64,000 bases of DNA from Flavobacterium cauense R2A-7. Lineage in GTDB: Bacteria > Bacteroidota > Bacteroidia > Flavobacteriales > Flavobacteriaceae. The DNA lies in assembly GCF_000498475.1 (NCBI RefSeq), contig NZ_AVBI01000014.1, positions 62,001 to 126,000 on the forward strand, written 5' to 3'. A model generated the notes under the pieces. It saw nothing but the letters and a program-made list of their open reading frames with translations, was not told where the DNA came from and ran no database searches. Position numbers and translations under genes: made by a program. Positions within the stretch are counted from its first letter, which is position 1. Each line of letters starts with the position of its first letter. Below, piece after piece: positions 52,169 through 60,979 of the stretch.

Positions 52169-52375
52169 CTAGTTGCCTCTGGTTTTTTCGTCAATCATTT
52201 TCGACATGCGGAAAATAAGTAAAATGCAAACCGCACAAAGCGAGGCAGCAATTCCGATAAGTGCAATCAGACTGTTTCCTTCAAAAAGATTCTGGAAATC
52301 AAGCAACGTAATGTTGAAAATTATCAGACCCAGGGCCAGGGCAATCAAAACATAGGTAAAAACTTTCATCTTCAT
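52169..52375 (-). CDS. Small two-TM membrane protein
   Basis: About 68 aa from ATG 52375 (alternative 52369). Two hydrophobic helices (MKVFTYVLIALALGLIIF and LIALIGIAASLCAVCILLIF) with a short loop, then a basic end. It fits a small inner-membrane protein. A longer reading from 52483 would overlap marC and adds unconvincing sequence. Unknown role. Confidence 0.6.
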   Translation of the reverse strand: MKMKVFTYVLIALALGLIIFNITLLDFQNLFEGNSLIALIGIAASLCAVCILLIFRMSKMIDEKTRGN

Positions 52376-52415
52376 TAGATTTATCAAACAAGGTGTGAAA
52401 TTAGTAAAATTCAGG

Positions 52416-52991
52416 TTAAACAAACAAACCTTTAACATTACCGGCAAATAATTTAACAGCAATTGCCAAGAGAATGACGCCAAAGACTTTTCGAATCACG
52501 CCAAGGCCATTTTTGCCAAGGGCTTTTTCAATTTTTGAAGACGATTTTAAAACGATATATACAATAATGATATTGATCAGAATCGCTACCACAATATTAA
52601 TAGTTTGGTATTGGGCACGAAGCGATAGTAATGTGGTCATTGTTCCTGCTCCGGCAATTAAAGGAAAGGCTAACGGCACGATGGAAGCCGTGCTGGGCTC
52701 TTCGTCTTTGTAAAGGGTGATGCCTAAAATCATTTCAAGGGCCAGAAAGAACAAAATGAAGGCTCCGGCAACGGCAAATGATTTTACATCAACCCCCATG
52801 AATTTCAAAATTTCTTCTCCCACAAAAAGAAAGGTAATCATGATGATTCCGGAAACAATCGAGGCTTTTTCCGATTGAATATGACCTACTTTGGATCTTA
52901 AGTCCACGATAATCGGAATGGTTCCCACAATATCAATTACAGCAAAAAGTACCATTCCAATGGTTAAAATTTCTTTCCAGTCAAATCCCAT
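52416..52991 (-). CDS. MarC-family integral membrane protein
   Basis: A 191-aa protein with six hydrophobic segments typical of the MarC/YchE family: FAVIDIVGTIPIIVDL at the start and IVPLAFPLIAGAGTMTTLLS with the family's PLAxPLxAGxG motif. MarC proteins are polytopic membrane proteins; transport function is not settled. It is followed by the small two-TM gene on the same strand. Confidence 0.9.
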   Translation of the reverse strand: MGFDWKEILTIGMVLFAVIDIVGTIPIIVDLRSKVGHIQSEKASIVSGIIMITFLFVGEEILKFMGVDVKSFAVAGAFILFFLALEMILGITLYKDEEPSTASIVPLAFPLIAGAGTMTTLLSLRAQYQTINIVVAILINIIIVYIVLKSSSKIEKALGKNGLGVIRKVFGVILLAIAVKLFAGNVKGLFV

Positions 52992-53123
52992 AGTGTGTCG
53001 TTTTTTGAAGGTGCAAAAGTATTTCTTTATGGAGCTAAAATAACTAATAAATCGTTAATTTTTGTCATTTCGGGAATTATGGTTTTAAACTTTGTAACTT
53101 TGCGGCAAATAGAAGTTGTAATT

Positions 53124-53690
53124 ATGTTTCAGTTAGGGAAAACCATCGTATCGGAAGAAATTTTAGAAAAAGAATTTGTCTGCAATTTGTCTGCCTGTAA
53201 AGGCGCGTGTTGTGTAGACGGCGATGCAGGTGCTCCTTTAACGGAAGAAGAAACTAAAATTTTAGCTGAAATTTATCCGAAAGTAAAACCTTTTTTACGT
53301 CCGGAAGGGATTGCCGCCATCGAAGCTCAGGGAACTTCAGTAGTAGGTGAAGACGGCGAGTTGGAAACGACACTGATTGACGGTGCCGATTGTGCATATG
53401 TGATTTTTGACGGACCAACGGCGCTTTGCGGTATCGAACAAGCTTATAATCAAGGTTTGGTCGACTGGAAAAAACCGGTTTCCTGTCATTTATATCCTGT
53501 GAGAGTCAAAGAGTTTTCCGATTTTTCGGCAGTGAACTATCATAAATGGCACATTTGTGACGATGCCTGCTCGCTGGGGAAAGAATTGGAAGTTCCGGTG
53601 TACAAATTTGTCAAAGAAGCACTGGTTCGAAAATTCGGTTCCGAATGGTATGCCGAATTGGAAAAAGTAGCCGAAGAATACAAAAAGTAG
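53124..53690 (+). CDS. DUF3109-family Cys-rich protein
   Basis: A 188-aa protein from ATG 53124; an ATG at 52995 would add a hydrophobic tail unlike the family. It contains a Cys set: CNLSACKGACCVDGDAG near the start, CAYV, CGIE, SCHLYPVRV and ICDDACSLG. This is the DUF3109 (YkgJ-like zinc/iron-cluster) pattern. Such proteins probably bind a metal cluster. It is divergent from marC. Confidence 0.85.
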   Translation: MFQLGKTIVSEEILEKEFVCNLSACKGACCVDGDAGAPLTEEETKILAEIYPKVKPFLRPEGIAAIEAQGTSVVGEDGELETTLIDGADCAYVIFDGPTALCGIEQAYNQGLVDWKKPVSCHLYPVRVKEFSDFSAVNYHKWHICDDACSLGKELEVPVYKFVKEALVRKFGSEWYAELEKVAEEYKK

Positions 53691-53958
53691 CTCGTATTAT
53701 TTCATCCGTTCAAATGGCTTTCAGCCAATGATTTTACTGCCGTTCGCAACGAATGTTCAGAAAATTCCTCTTTTGTAATTTGTTGGAAATCAGAATTTTG
53801 TAATGTGATTTTTCAATCGAAAGAAAATTCTCCATTGTTAAAAACTCGGCTTAATTGTGAATAAGTTTGACTTTCATTTTACAATTCAAATGACAATCTT
53901 TGTAAACCCCAATCTAGTTAAATAATCAATTTTTTAATCGTATAAAAGTCAAGATACT

Positions 53959-54936
53959 ATGTCTGTAGTCGAGCCTATATTGCAAGAAAACAAAGATCGT
54001 TTTGTAATTTTTCCTATCAAACACAATGATATCTGGGAATGGTATAAAAAAATGGAGGCAAGTTTCTGGACCGCGGAAGAAATTGATCTGCACCAGGATT
54101 TATCGGATTGGAATACAAAGCTGAATGATGATGAGAAATATTTCATCAAACATATATTAGCGTTTTTCGCTGCTTCGGACGGAATCGTTAATGAGAATCT
54201 AGCCGAAAATTTCGTAAATGAAGTGCAATATGCCGAAGCGAAATTTTTCTACGGATTCCAAATTATGATGGAAAACATTCACAGCGAAACCTATTCGTTG
54301 CTGATTGATACGTATGTGAAAAACGAAGAAGAGAAAAATCAATTGTTCCACGCCATAGAAGTGTTTCCGGCAATCAAAAAGAAAGCCGACTGGGCACTAA
54401 AATGGATCGAATCGGATTCGTTTGCCGAAAGACTAATCGCGTTTGCAGCAGTGGAAGGGATTTTCTTCTCGGGAGCATTCTGTTCGATTTACTGGTTGAA
54501 AAAACGTGGATTAATGCCGGGGTTGACCTTTTCCAATGAGTTGATTTCCCGCGATGAAGGTGTGCACTGTGATTTCGCCGTTCACCTGCACAACCACCAT
54601 TTGGTAAATAAAGTACCGAAAGCCAGAATCACCGATATTATTGTGGACGCTTTAAATATTGAGAGAGAATTTATTACTGAATCGCTTCCCGTGAGTTTAA
54701 TCGGGATGAATGCCACTTTAATGACACAATATTTAGAGTTCGTGGCAGACCGATTGCTGGTGGAATTGGGATGTGAAAGAGTGTACAACTCGTCCAATCC
54801 GTTTGATTTCATGGACATGATTTCGCTTCAGGGAAAAACAAATTTCTTCGAAAAACGAGTGTCAGAATACCAAAAAGCTGGTGTTTTGAACAATGACAGC
54901 GAATCACAGAAGATCAGTTTCGACGCCGATTTTTAA
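53959..54936 (+). CDS. nrdB: Ribonucleoside-diphosphate reductase beta subunit
   Basis: A 325-aa class I RNR small subunit. Diiron ligands are visible in order: [28 protein letters not shown], then [25 protein letters not shown] and [14 protein letters not shown]. It houses the radical cofactor used by NrdA for reduction of ribonucleotides to deoxyribonucleotides. It is followed 83 nt later by nrdA. A 268-bp leader region precedes it and probably holds the promoter. Confidence 0.95.
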   Translation: MSVVEPILQENKDRFVIFPIKHNDIWEWYKKMEASFWTAEEIDLHQDLSDWNTKLNDDEKYFIKHILAFFAASDGIVNENLAENFVNEVQYAEAKFFYGFQIMMENIHSETYSLLIDTYVKNEEEKNQLFHAIEVFPAIKKKADWALKWIESDSFAERLIAFAAVEGIFFSGAFCSIYWLKKRGLMPGLTFSNELISRDEGVHCDFAVHLHNHHLVNKVPKARITDIIVDALNIEREFITESLPVSLIGMNATLMTQYLEFVADRLLVELGCERVYNSSNPFDFMDMISLQGKTNFFEKRVSEYQKAGVLNNDSESQKISFDADF

Positions 54937-55019
54937 AAAGTATCGACTGAAAGGGAAGATTAAAAAAGAAAATTCAGGGCTTTGCCCATTATATATAAAA
55001 CCTTCAAAACAATAACAAG

Positions 55020-57422
55020 ATGAATGTAGTAAAAAGAGACGGAAGAAGAGAGCCGGTAATGTTCGACAAGATTACGGACCGAGTGAGAATTCTATGCTAC
55101 GGATTAAACGATTTGGTTGATCCGGTAAAAGTAGCCATGCGCGTTATTGAAGGTTTGTATGACGGAGTTACCACTTCAGAATTGGATAATTTAGCGGCTG
55201 AAACTGCGGCTTCCATGACGATTGCGCATCCGGATTATGCTCAATTGGCGGCACGTATTGCTGTTTCCAACTTGCACAAAAACACCAAGAAATCGTTTTC
55301 TGAAACGATGTCGGATATGTATCATTATGTAAATCCGAGAACCAATCAGGAATCGCCTTTGTTGTCAGATGAGGTTTATGAAGCGATTATGGCTAATGCC
55401 GAATTGTTAGATTCAACAATCATCTACAACCGTGATTTCAATTACGATTATTTCGGATTTAAAACTTTGGAGCGTTCCTATTTGTTGCGTATCAACGGGC
55501 AAATTGTAGAGCGTCCGCAACACATGTTAATGCGTGTTTCCGTAGGGATTCACCTAAACGATATTCCTGCTGCGATTGAAACGTACGAATTGATGTCGAA
55601 GAAATTCTTTACGCATGCAACACCAACATTGTTCAACGCCGGAACACCAAAAGCACAAATGTCGTCTTGTTTCCTGTTAACCATGCAGGATGACAGTATC
55701 GACGGAATTTACGATACTTTAAAACAAACGGCCAAAATCTCGCAATCCGCGGGAGGAATCGGTTTGTCTATTCATAATGTAAGAGCAACAGGATCTTACA
55801 TCCGCGGCACTAACGGAACTTCAAACGGAATCGTACCGATGTTGCGTGTTTTCAACGACACGGCGCGTTACGTAGATCAAGGAGGAGGAAAACGTAAAGG
55901 AAGTTTTGCGATTTACATCGAGCCTTGGCATGCCGATATTTTTGACTTCCTGGATTTGAAGAAAAACCACGGAAAAGAAGAAATGCGTGCGCGTGATTTG
56001 TTCTTTGCGATGTGGATGAACGACTTGTTCATGAAACGTGTGCAGGACGATGCGCATTGGACGCTAATGTGTCCGAACGAATGTCCGGGATTGTACGATG
56101 TATACGGGGATGAGTTCGATGCGATGTATGTTGCTTACGAGCAAGCCGGAAAAGGTAGAAAAACCATTAAGGCGCGTGAACTTTGGGAGAAAATTTTGGA
56201 ATCGCAAATTGAAACCGGAACACCGTATATGTTGTATAAAGATGCAGCAAACCGTAAATCGAATCAGAAAAATTTAGGTACGATTCGTTCTTCGAACTTG
56301 TGTACGGAGATTTTGGAATATACGTCTGCAGATGAAATCGCAGTGTGTAATTTGGCTTCGATTTCCCTTCCGATGTTTATTGAAAATGGGCAGTTCAATC
56401 ACAAATTATTATTCGACGTAACCAAACGTGTTACCCGAAACTTAAATAAAGTAATCGACCGAAACTACTATCCGGTAAAAGAAGCCGAAAACTCGAACAT
56501 GCGTCATCGTCCGGTTGGATTGGGCGTGCAAGGTTTGGCGGATGCTTTTATTTTACTGAGAATGCCGTTTACGTCGGATGAAGCTAAAAAACTGAATCAG
56601 GAAATCTTCGAAACGATTTATTTCGCAGCCGTAACCGCTTCCATGGAAATGGCAAAAGAAGAAGGTCCGTACTCTACATTTAAAGGGTCTCCGATTTCAC
56701 AAGGAGAATTCCAATACAACCTTTGGGGCTTAAACGATGGCGATTTAAGCGGTCGTTGGGACTGGGCTTCACTTCGTAAAGAAGTGATGGAACACGGAGT
56801 GCGTAACTCGTTGTTAATGGCGCCGATGCCAACGGCTTCTACGTCGCAAATTCTAGGAAACAATGAGGCGTTTGAGCCGTACACTTCCAATATTTACACC
56901 CGTCGTGTATTGTCCGGTGAGTTTATTGTTGTGAATAAGCACTTGTTGCAGGATTTAGTTGGTTTAGGTTTGTGGAATGAAAATCTGAAACAGGAAATCA
57001 TGAGAGCCAATGGATCAATTCAGGATATCAACGGCATTCCGCAGGATATCAAGGAATTGTACAAAACCGTTTGGGAAATGAGTATGAAAGATATCATTGA
57101 TATGTCCCGTCAGCGTGGGTATTTCATTGACCAGTCACAGTCATTGAACTTGTTCATGGAAGGTGCTACGTTCTCGAAATTAACGTCAATGCATTTCTAT
57201 GCATGGCAATCCGGATTGAAAACGGGAATGTACTATTTAAGAACGAAATCTGCCGTAGACGCCATCAAGTTTACATTGAATAACGATAAGAAAGCTGAAC
57301 CGATTGCAGTTGCAGCAGAAGTGGCTAATGAAACAGCGCCAATGACCGAAGACGAGTTCAAAGCAATGTTGGAGCGTTCTAAAAACGCCGGCCCTGAAGA
57401 TTGCGAAATGTGCGGGTCTTAA
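55020..57422 (+). CDS. nrdA: Ribonucleoside-diphosphate reductase alpha subunit
   Basis: An 800-aa class I RNR large subunit with an ATP-cone at the N-terminus ([18 protein letters not shown]), the active-site Cys in [11 protein letters not shown], the radical Cys/Asn/Glu loop NLCTEILEY, the second-half motif [21 protein letters not shown] and the C-terminal shuttle pair CEMCGS. The ATP-cone suggests dATP feedback control. It forms a unit with nrdB and ends at a terminator hairpin. Confidence 0.96.
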   Translation: MNVVKRDGRREPVMFDKITDRVRILCYGLNDLVDPVKVAMRVIEGLYDGVTTSELDNLAAETAASMTIAHPDYAQLAARIAVSNLHKNTKKSFSETMSDMYHYVNPRTNQESPLLSDEVYEAIMANAELLDSTIIYNRDFNYDYFGFKTLERSYLLRINGQIVERPQHMLMRVSVGIHLNDIPAAIETYELMSKKFFTHATPTLFNAGTPKAQMSSCFLLTMQDDSIDGIYDTLKQTAKISQSAGGIGLSIHNVRATGSYIRGTNGTSNGIVPMLRVFNDTARYVDQGGGKRKGSFAIYIEPWHADIFDFLDLKKNHGKEEMRARDLFFAMWMNDLFMKRVQDDAHWTLMCPNECPGLYDVYGDEFDAMYVAYEQAGKGRKTIKARELWEKILESQIETGTPYMLYKDAANRKSNQKNLGTIRSSNLCTEILEYTSADEIAVCNLASISLPMFIENGQFNHKLLFDVTKRVTRNLNKVIDRNYYPVKEAENSNMRHRPVGLGVQGLADAFILLRMPFTSDEAKKLNQEIFETIYFAAVTASMEMAKEEGPYSTFKGSPISQGEFQYNLWGLNDGDLSGRWDWASLRKEVMEHGVRNSLLMAPMPTASTSQILGNNEAFEPYTSNIYTRRVLSGEFIVVNKHLLQDLVGLGLWNENLKQEIMRANGSIQDINGIPQDIKELYKTVWEMSMKDIIDMSRQRGYFIDQSQSLNLFMEGATFSKLTSMHFYAWQSGLKTGMYYLRTKSAVDAIKFTLNNDKKAEPIAVAAEVANETAPMTEDEFKAMLERSKNAGPEDCEMCGS

Positions 57423-57452
57423 ATCGGGAAAAAGAACATAGAGTATAGAATA

Positions 57453-57480
57453 AAAAAAGCCATCATTCGATGGCTTTTTT
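57453..57480 (+). terminator. Terminator after nrdBA
   Basis: GCCATC and GATGGC, extended by A/T runs, form a stem with an ATTC loop and six following T. Confidence 0.88.
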
Positions 57481-57505
57481 CTTATATTAGCAAAAAAAAC
57501 AATTC

Positions 57506-58009
57506 ATGGAAAGTACACAATTCAGGGTTACCAACGACATGCTGGCGACACAAGGACAGCGTTTGGTCAATTATTTTATCGATTTACTGGTGCAATACGG
57601 ACTCACATTCGGTTTAGGATTCGTTCTTGCTGCGCTTGCACTGTTTTTGGGTTTTGAAGGGTTTCTGAATTGGCTGGCCACGATTGATAAACTTACAGAA
57701 TACCTGCTTGGGGTTGTTGTATTGATTCTCTATTATTCTTTTTTCGAAATTTTGTTTGCAAGATCAGTAGCAAAATACATTACTAAAACGGTTGTGGTTA
57801 TGGCAGACGGATCAAAACCTTCCGCTGGAACAATCGTCAAAAGAACCTTTTGTAGAATCATACCCTTTAATCATTTTTCTTTTCTGGGGAATTCCGGCAG
57901 AGGATGGCATGATTCCATCTCGGAAACTTATGTGGTCAAGAAAGATTTGTTGGAGCAGAGAATGCGAATCCATAATTCGTTCGATGAAATTGGTCAGGAA
58001 CTGGAATAA
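57506..58009 (+). CDS. RDD-family membrane protein
   Basis: A 167-aa protein with the RDD layout: the opening RLVNYFIDLLVQYGLTFGLG has the Arg-Asp(-like) family motif and the first helix, a second membrane pair follows, and TAGTIVKRTFCRIIPFNHFSF is close to the conserved Arg-rich family end. Role unknown, possibly transport or cell-envelope stress. It has its own terminator on each side. Confidence 0.82.
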   Translation: MESTQFRVTNDMLATQGQRLVNYFIDLLVQYGLTFGLGFVLAALALFLGFEGFLNWLATIDKLTEYLLGVVVLILYYSFFEILFARSVAKYITKTVVVMADGSKPSAGTIVKRTFCRIIPFNHFSFLGNSGRGWHDSISETYVVKKDLLEQRMRIHNSFDEIGQELE

Positions 58010-58017
58010 ACCATAAT

Positions 58018-58050
58018 AAAAACAGCCGTCACAAAATGATGGCTGTTTTT
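58018..58050 (+). terminator. Terminator after the RDD gene
   Basis: AAAAACAGCCGTCA and TGATGGCTGTTTTT (one G-U pair) form a 14-bp stem with a 5-nt loop and a T run. Confidence 0.85.
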
Positions 58051-58078
58051 ATTTTTCGGCAAATCGGTTCGGTCTTCG

Positions 58079-58086
58079 TACCTTTG
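58079..58086 (+). promoter_or_regulatory. -7 element before the 74-aa gene
   Basis: TACCTTTG matches TAnnTTTG. It puts the transcript start near 58092, which favours ATG 58106 over ATG 58097 as start of the next gene, although both remain possible. Confidence 0.4.
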
Positions 58087-58105
58087 TTGTTCTAAAATGA
58101 AAATC

Positions 58106-58333
58106 ATGACAAAAGATAAGAAAAAAGGGGTGTATACCGGAATCATCGAAAAAGACGCGAACGGAAATTATTTCTGTGGCGAATATTTATTAGATTACCA
58201 ATATACCGAAGCCAATTTTAAAGTGGGCGACGAAATCAATATCAAAACAGTAATCGAAAATCCGAGTGATAAAAGTTACGATCAGTACCCGAAGAAATCC
58301 CGCAATTTCTTTTTATCCAACCAAAAAGAGTAA
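58106..58333 (+). CDS. Small conserved-looking protein, unknown function
   Basis: A 75-aa protein from ATG 58106 (MTKDKKKGVYTGIIEKD), beta-rich and hydrophilic. It contains GNYFCGEYLLDYQYTEANF followed by KVGDEI, a pattern like a small OB-fold or SH3-like barrel. No known name. The AAA ATPase gene starts 17 nt after its stop, so the two may be co-transcribed. Confidence 0.55.
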   Translation: MTKDKKKGVYTGIIEKDANGNYFCGEYLLDYQYTEANFKVGDEINIKTVIENPSDKSYDQYPKKSRNFFLSNQKE

Positions 58334-58349
58334 CTAAAACCTACTTTCC

Positions 58350-59054
58350 TTGAGCAATTTGTATTTTACCGATCGCAGCAATGTCAATCTGGAAGAAGTG
58401 GTTTTTAACGAAGCGGTTTCGGCGCAGATTAGTCAGTTTCTTAAAGAATACCAATTCCGTGATGTGTTGGAAAAATACGATTTGCCGGTGGTGAACAAAA
58501 TGTTGCTGTACGGTAAAACCGGCTGTGGCAAAACCATGACGGCCAAGGCGATTGCGAAAAAATTAGACAAAAAAATCATCATTGTCAATCTGGCGAATAT
58601 TGTTTCTTCCAAATTGGGGGAAACCGCTAAGAATATTGAAGGCTTGTTTAAGGAAGTCAACTACGAAAGTGCTGTTTTGTTCTTTGATGAATTCGATTCG
58701 TTGGGACAAATTCGGGATTACGACAACAAAGACAACAGCGAAATGAAGCGTGTGGTAAATGCGATTTTACAGTTGATTGACCATTTTCCGAAGAAATCCA
58801 TTTTAATTGCCGCAACCAATCAAATTCAAATGATTGACGAAGCTTTGGTGCGCCGTTTTGAACTGAAACTGGAATTCACATTGCCTTCCAAAGCCGTTTT
58901 AGACAGTTATTATGACCGTTTGCTGGCTAAATATCCTTCAGAGTTTACCCAATTGGAACGTATTTACGACGTTTCCTTTGCGGAAGCAAAAAATCATGTT
59001 TTCAAAGAAGTGAAAAACAATATCATTCAGGCTGAAATCAATAAATTACATTAA
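58350..59054 (+). CDS. AAA-family ATPase
   Basis: A 234-aa AAA protein with a TTG start. Walker A is YGKTGCGKTMTAK, Walker B VLFFDEFDSLG, and the arginine finger and sensor regions ATNQIQMIDEALVRRFELKLEF are present. The domain is like the ATPase of FtsH/Vps4-type AAA proteins but without protease or extra domain. Substrate unknown. It is 2 nt before the GNAT gene, so the pair is cotranscribed. Confidence 0.85.
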   Translation: MSNLYFTDRSNVNLEEVVFNEAVSAQISQFLKEYQFRDVLEKYDLPVVNKMLLYGKTGCGKTMTAKAIAKKLDKKIIIVNLANIVSSKLGETAKNIEGLFKEVNYESAVLFFDEFDSLGQIRDYDNKDNSEMKRVVNAILQLIDHFPKKSILIAATNQIQMIDEALVRRFELKLEFTLPSKAVLDSYYDRLLAKYPSEFTQLERIYDVSFAEAKNHVFKEVKNNIIQAEINKLH

Positions 59055-59056
59055 GC

Positions 59057-59500
59057 ATGCAACTCGTTCGCACCACTTCGGATAATTCAGATTTTAAAAT
59101 GCTTACCCAAATGTTCGATACGTATTTAATCGATATTGATGGGGATGAAAAAGATTTTTTTGCCCAATACAATCAGATTTACCTGAAAAATGTAGTTGTT
59201 TGTTATGAGGATGCTCTTCCGGTAGGCTGTGGCGCCCTCAAAACGTATGATTCCGAAACCGGAGAAATTAAGCGTATGTTCGTGCATCCGGAGCACCGAA
59301 ACAAAGGGGTTGCCCATTTGGTTTTAGAGGAGTTGGAACGTTGGGCGGAAGAACTGCACTTTACGTCCTGTATTCTGGAAACCTCTTTCAAATTGGAAAA
59401 CGCCATTGCGTTGTATAAAAAATTTGGTTACCAAGCTATGCCTAATTACGGGCAATACATCGGCGTGTCAAGTAGCGTTTGCATGCGAAAAAATATATAA
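59057..59500 (+). CDS. GNAT-family N-acetyltransferase
   Basis: A 147-aa GNAT domain with the acetyl-CoA loop FVHPEHRNKGVAHLVLEEL and the C-terminal part ETSFKLENAIALYKKFGYQA. It follows the AAA gene by 2 nt. Substrate unknown. Confidence 0.88.
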   Translation: MQLVRTTSDNSDFKMLTQMFDTYLIDIDGDEKDFFAQYNQIYLKNVVVCYEDALPVGCGALKTYDSETGEIKRMFVHPEHRNKGVAHLVLEELERWAEELHFTSCILETSFKLENAIALYKKFGYQAMPNYGQYIGVSSSVCMRKNI

Positions 59501-59556
59501 CAGATTTTAGTTTGCAATTTGTACATTCGTAACGCTAAATTTTCAAATTTTAGGTT

Positions 59557-60903
59557 ATGATGCAATGGGAACAGCTTTTGTCGTTACGACGTCAGGGCGA
59601 TACAAGCAAACGCTTGCGAAAAGAACAAGACGACACCCGCCTGGGTTTTGAAGTCGACTACGACCGAATCATATTTTCTTCCGCTTTCCGAAGTTTGCAG
59701 GATAAAACACAGGTGATTCCGCTCTCCAAAACCGATTTCGTACATACACGATTAACGCACAGTCTCGAGGTTTCCGTGGTGGGACGTTCGCTGGGGCGTT
59801 TGGTAGGGAAGCAATTGCTGGAAAAGTACCCTCATTTAAAAGAAGTACACGGATATCATATGAACGATTTCGGTGCGATTGTTGCAGCAGCAGCTTTGGC
59901 GCATGATATCGGAAATCCGCCTTTTGGACATTCGGGTGAAAAAGCCATTGGCGAATACTTTAAAACCGGAAACGGACAACAGTTTAAAGGGCAGTTAACC
60001 GATAAGGAATGGCAGGATTTAATCGATTTTGAAGGGAATGCCAACGGATTTTCGGTGGTAACCGGTTCGCGTCCGGGTGTGGAAGGAAGTTTGCGATTAA
60101 CCTATGCTACTTTGGGAGCTTTCATGAAGTATCCGAAAGAAAGTCTGCCCAAAAAACCCACCTCCAACATTGCCGATAAAAAATACGGTTTTTTTCAACA
60201 GGACAAATCCTTTTTTAAAGAAGTGGCTTCAGAATTGGGGCTGATTTCAAATAAATCCGGTGATGATGTTGGTTTCGAAAGACATCCGTTGGCGTATCTT
60301 GTAGAAGCAGCCGATGATATCTGTTATACGATTATCGATTTTGAAGACGGGATTAATCTCGGCTTGATTCAGGAGGAATTTGCGTTGGAATATCTGATCA
60401 AACTGGTGAAAAACAACATCGATTCCGATAAGTACAAATCGTTGGTAACAAAAGAAGACCGTATCAGTTATTTGCGTGCTTTGGCTATCGGTAGCTTGAT
60501 TAACGATGCGGTTAAAGTCTTCATTGATAATGAAAAACTCATTCTGGAAGGGAAATTTCCGTTTGCTTTAACCGATAAAAGCGAATTTAAGGCGCAGATG
60601 AATGATGTGATTAAAATCAGCATCAAAAATATTTACCAAAGTAAGGAAGTAATCGAAAAAGAAGTGGTGGGATATCAGGTGATTAATACACTTCTGGATA
60701 AGTTTTCTTCTGCGTATAACAATAAGTTTGATGGAAAATCAAGTAATTACGATGAATTGATTTTAAAATTGCTTCCGGAGAAATTTGTGACCGAAAAAAT
60801 GAGTCTGTATGAGCGGCTGATGCACATTTGTCATTTTGTTTCGATGCTAACGGACGGAAAAGCCTTGCAGTTGTTTAAAATCATTCAGGGAGAGAAAGCA
60901 TAA
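59557..60903 (+). CDS. dgt: Deoxyguanosinetriphosphate triphosphohydrolase (dGTPase)
   Basis: A 448-aa HD-domain enzyme. The metal-binding residues are visible in FVHTRLTHSLEVSVVGRSLG and AALAHDIGNPPFGHSGE (HD), with the later Asp in EAADDICYTIIDFEDG. It hydrolyses dGTP (and possibly other dNTPs) to the nucleoside and tripolyphosphate, controlling dNTP pools. Together with nrdBA and the dCMP deaminase it makes this window rich in dNTP-metabolism genes. Such enzymes also resemble anti-phage dNTP-depleting proteins, but context here is housekeeping. Confidence 0.94.
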   Translation: MMQWEQLLSLRRQGDTSKRLRKEQDDTRLGFEVDYDRIIFSSAFRSLQDKTQVIPLSKTDFVHTRLTHSLEVSVVGRSLGRLVGKQLLEKYPHLKEVHGYHMNDFGAIVAAAALAHDIGNPPFGHSGEKAIGEYFKTGNGQQFKGQLTDKEWQDLIDFEGNANGFSVVTGSRPGVEGSLRLTYATLGAFMKYPKESLPKKPTSNIADKKYGFFQQDKSFFKEVASELGLISNKSGDDVGFERHPLAYLVEAADDICYTIIDFEDGINLGLIQEEFALEYLIKLVKNNIDSDKYKSLVTKEDRISYLRALAIGSLINDAVKVFIDNEKLILEGKFPFALTDKSEFKAQMNDVIKISIKNIYQSKEVIEKEVVGYQVINTLLDKFSSAYNNKFDGKSSNYDELILKLLPEKFVTEKMSLYERLMHICHFVSMLTDGKALQLFKIIQGEKA

Positions 60904-60916
60904 TGTTGTGATTTTT

Positions 60917-60946
60917 TTTGATATTTCAATTAAAAGTTTAATTTTG
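60917..60946 (+). promoter_or_regulatory. Promoter of the giant secreted protein gene
   Basis: TTTG at 60917-60920 and TAATTTTG at 60939-60946, separated by 18 bp, fit the Bacteroidota -33/-7 elements. The ATG is 33 bp after the -7 box. Confidence 0.55.
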
Positions 60947-60979
60947 TGAGACTTAACTAGGAATCTTAACTATAGATTT

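Noticed and set aside
59557..60903. dGTPase as an anti-phage defence gene
   Set aside because: Although such enzymes can deplete dNTPs in defence, this one is in a housekeeping stretch outside the island with normal backbone composition.
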